Assembly: GCA_027000765.1 (NCBI GenBank)
Contig: JALTNJ010000082.1
Coordinates: forward strand, 1-6,664
Direction: 5' to 3'
DNA: 6,664 nt
Source of the DNA: Nitrososphaeria archaeon
Lineage (GTDB): Archaea > Thermoproteota > Nitrososphaeria > Geothermarchaeales > JDFR-13
The notes beneath the pieces were generated by a model. The model was given only the letters and a program-made list of their open reading frames with translations. It did not search any database and was not told the DNA's origin. The position numbers and the translations under genes were made by a program. Shown one piece after another: positions 5,807 to 6,664 of the stretch (position 1 is its first letter; each line of letters opens with the position of its first letter).

Positions 5807-6648
5807 AGACTCTAAATCCACTATATACCCTGACTATGAGGGAGCTTAAGAAATGGTTTAGGAGGAGAATAGCCATCATATTCACATTTATAACACCTAT
5901 TTTCTGGCTAGGGCTATTCGGGAAGTCCATAAACTTCTATAATCTGCTTCAGCCACCGTCATCAGCCCCTCCACAGGTCATACAAATTATACAGAAGATG
6001 ATAGATGAAGTATTATTAGCCGCCTTCGGTACCCTAGACTACTTCAGCTTCCTAGCCACCGGCATGTTCAGCGTATTCATCTTATTCAGCAGCATGTTCA
6101 GCGGGATGACCTTCATATTTGATAGGAGACTAGGATTCCTTAACCGCCTACTGGTATCTCCAGTTAGGAGGGAGTGGATATATTTTTCCAGGGTATTAGC
6201 CTCGATAATTAAGAGCCTTATACAACTTACCGCCCTATTACTAATAGCGGTTGCATTGGGGCTCAAAATAAAAGAAGGCTTTGGAGTGATGGACCTCCTA
6301 GGGATATATGGAACCCTAGGTTTATTATCACTCATATTCGGAAACATATTTATAGCGATCTCAATGAAGATCGAGGAGCATGAGACGAGTATAGCTATAA
6401 ATAACCTACTTAACCTGCCTCTAATGTTCGCCAGCAACAGTATATTTCCATCTAGCCAGATGCCTGAATGGCTGAGGTTCATCGCCTCCATAAACCCGAT
6501 CTCACATACAAACAAGATTATCAGAAGCTTTATACTGGAGGCGGGTGGAGCCGTATCGTTAGAGAGCCTGATATATCTAGTATTACTAGGTGTATTCACA
6601 ACAATACTGGGATTTCTCTTGAGTAAGCGGCTTCTCAGCCATATTTAA
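5803..6648 (+). CDS. ABC-2 type transporter permease
   Basis: This 281-residue membrane protein is the channel partner of the upstream ATPase. Hydrophobic segments lie at about 23-42, 82-104, 130-154, 163-188, 198-217 and 255-274, the six-helix layout of ABC-2 permeases. Before helix 1 is the amphipathic ELKKWFRRR stretch, a usual coupling helix. The FDRRLGFLNRLLVSPVRR block (106-123) matches the family's 'ReeGtle.LL.tPv.r' signature, and LPLMFASNSIFPSSQMPEWLRFIASINPISHT (205-236) matches 'lP..flSg.ffP...mP.wl..i...NPlt'. The first outside loop (about 43-80) is proline-rich (LQPPSSAPPQV) and of moderate size. One permease gene is seen, so the working exporter would be a homodimer unless another permease follows beyond the window. 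The start ATGA overlaps the ATPase stop by 4 bases. The stop is followed by only 16 bases before the window ends. Substrate cannot be read from the sequence. Confidence 0.93.
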   Translation: MKTLNPLYTLTMRELKKWFRRRIAIIFTFITPIFWLGLFGKSINFYNLLQPPSSAPPQVIQIIQKMIDEVLLAAFGTLDYFSFLATGMFSVFILFSSMFSGMTFIFDRRLGFLNRLLVSPVRREWIYFSRVLASIIKSLIQLTALLLIAVALGLKIKEGFGVMDLLGIYGTLGLLSLIFGNIFIAISMKIEEHETSIAINNLLNLPLMFASNSIFPSSQMPEWLRFIASINPISHTNKIIRSFILEAGGAVSLESLIYLVLLGVFTTILGFLLSKRLLSHI

Positions 6649-6664
6649 ACAACAGCATTTTAGA
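6649..6664. other. Start of downstream region, cut by window edge
   Basis: Only 16 bases follow the permease stop. They end ATTTTAGA, which equals bases 4360-4367 of the PadR operator-like motif. It may be the start of a second operator copy or a T-rich termination signal, or chance in AT-rich DNA; too little is present to tell. Confidence 0.2.

Noticed and set aside
6039..6599. Long open frame (186 codons) on the minus strand
   Set aside because: It lies wholly inside the ABC-2 permease, which has clear family motifs. It has no SD or promoter and looks like antisense of hydrophobic codons.
1..6664. Mobile elements, CRISPR repeats, tRNA or rRNA genes
   Set aside because: No transposase, terminal repeats, spaced direct repeats or cloverleaf-like sequence were seen; genes are intact and base use looks even throughout.

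Overview
The window looks like chromosomal DNA of a thermophilic archaeon, most likely a crenarchaeote (Thermoproteota). The evidence is AGA/AGG and ATA codons used heavily for Arg and Ile, proteins rich in Lys, Glu, Arg and Ile, TATA-like boxes about 25-30 bases before start codons that lack a Shine-Dalgarno site (leaderless mRNAs), short GGAGG/GGTGG sites on other genes, TTG starts, and very tight gene packing. The genus cannot be fixed from the sequence. I see no insertion sequence, CRISPR array, tRNA or rRNA gene, and no gap between genes longer than about 120 bases.

Layout: (1) The left edge holds the first 46 codons of a leftward plant-type asparaginase/isoaspartyl peptidase. (2) Diverging from it is a HIT-family nucleotide hydrolase/phosphorylase-like gene, best started at TTG 228. 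(3) A ten-helix EamA/DMT transporter converges on the HIT gene with 20 bp between stops. (4) A complete archaeal pyruvate kinase diverges from the transporter and appears leaderless. (5) A 392-residue, apparently all-helical protein of unknown function converges on pyruvate kinase with 2 bp between stops. (6) Diverging from it is a three-gene operon: a PadR-type regulator, a DrrA-type ABC ATPase and an ABC-2 permease. The three genes overlap by 17 and 4 bases.

The best-supported system is the PadR-ABC operon: a locally regulated export (or membrane-remodelling) transporter. A striking palindromic, 10-bp-phased motif ends on the first base of the PadR start codon and is a strong candidate for the PadR operator. 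The unknown 392-residue gene faces this operator, with its own TATA box just beyond it, so it may belong to the same regulon. The other genes look like housekeeping functions (glycolysis, nucleotide clean-up, peptide repair or asparagine breakdown, metabolite export) with no clear joint role. Pyruvate kinase carries an unusual valine at the position that normally tells potassium-dependent from potassium-independent enzymes.
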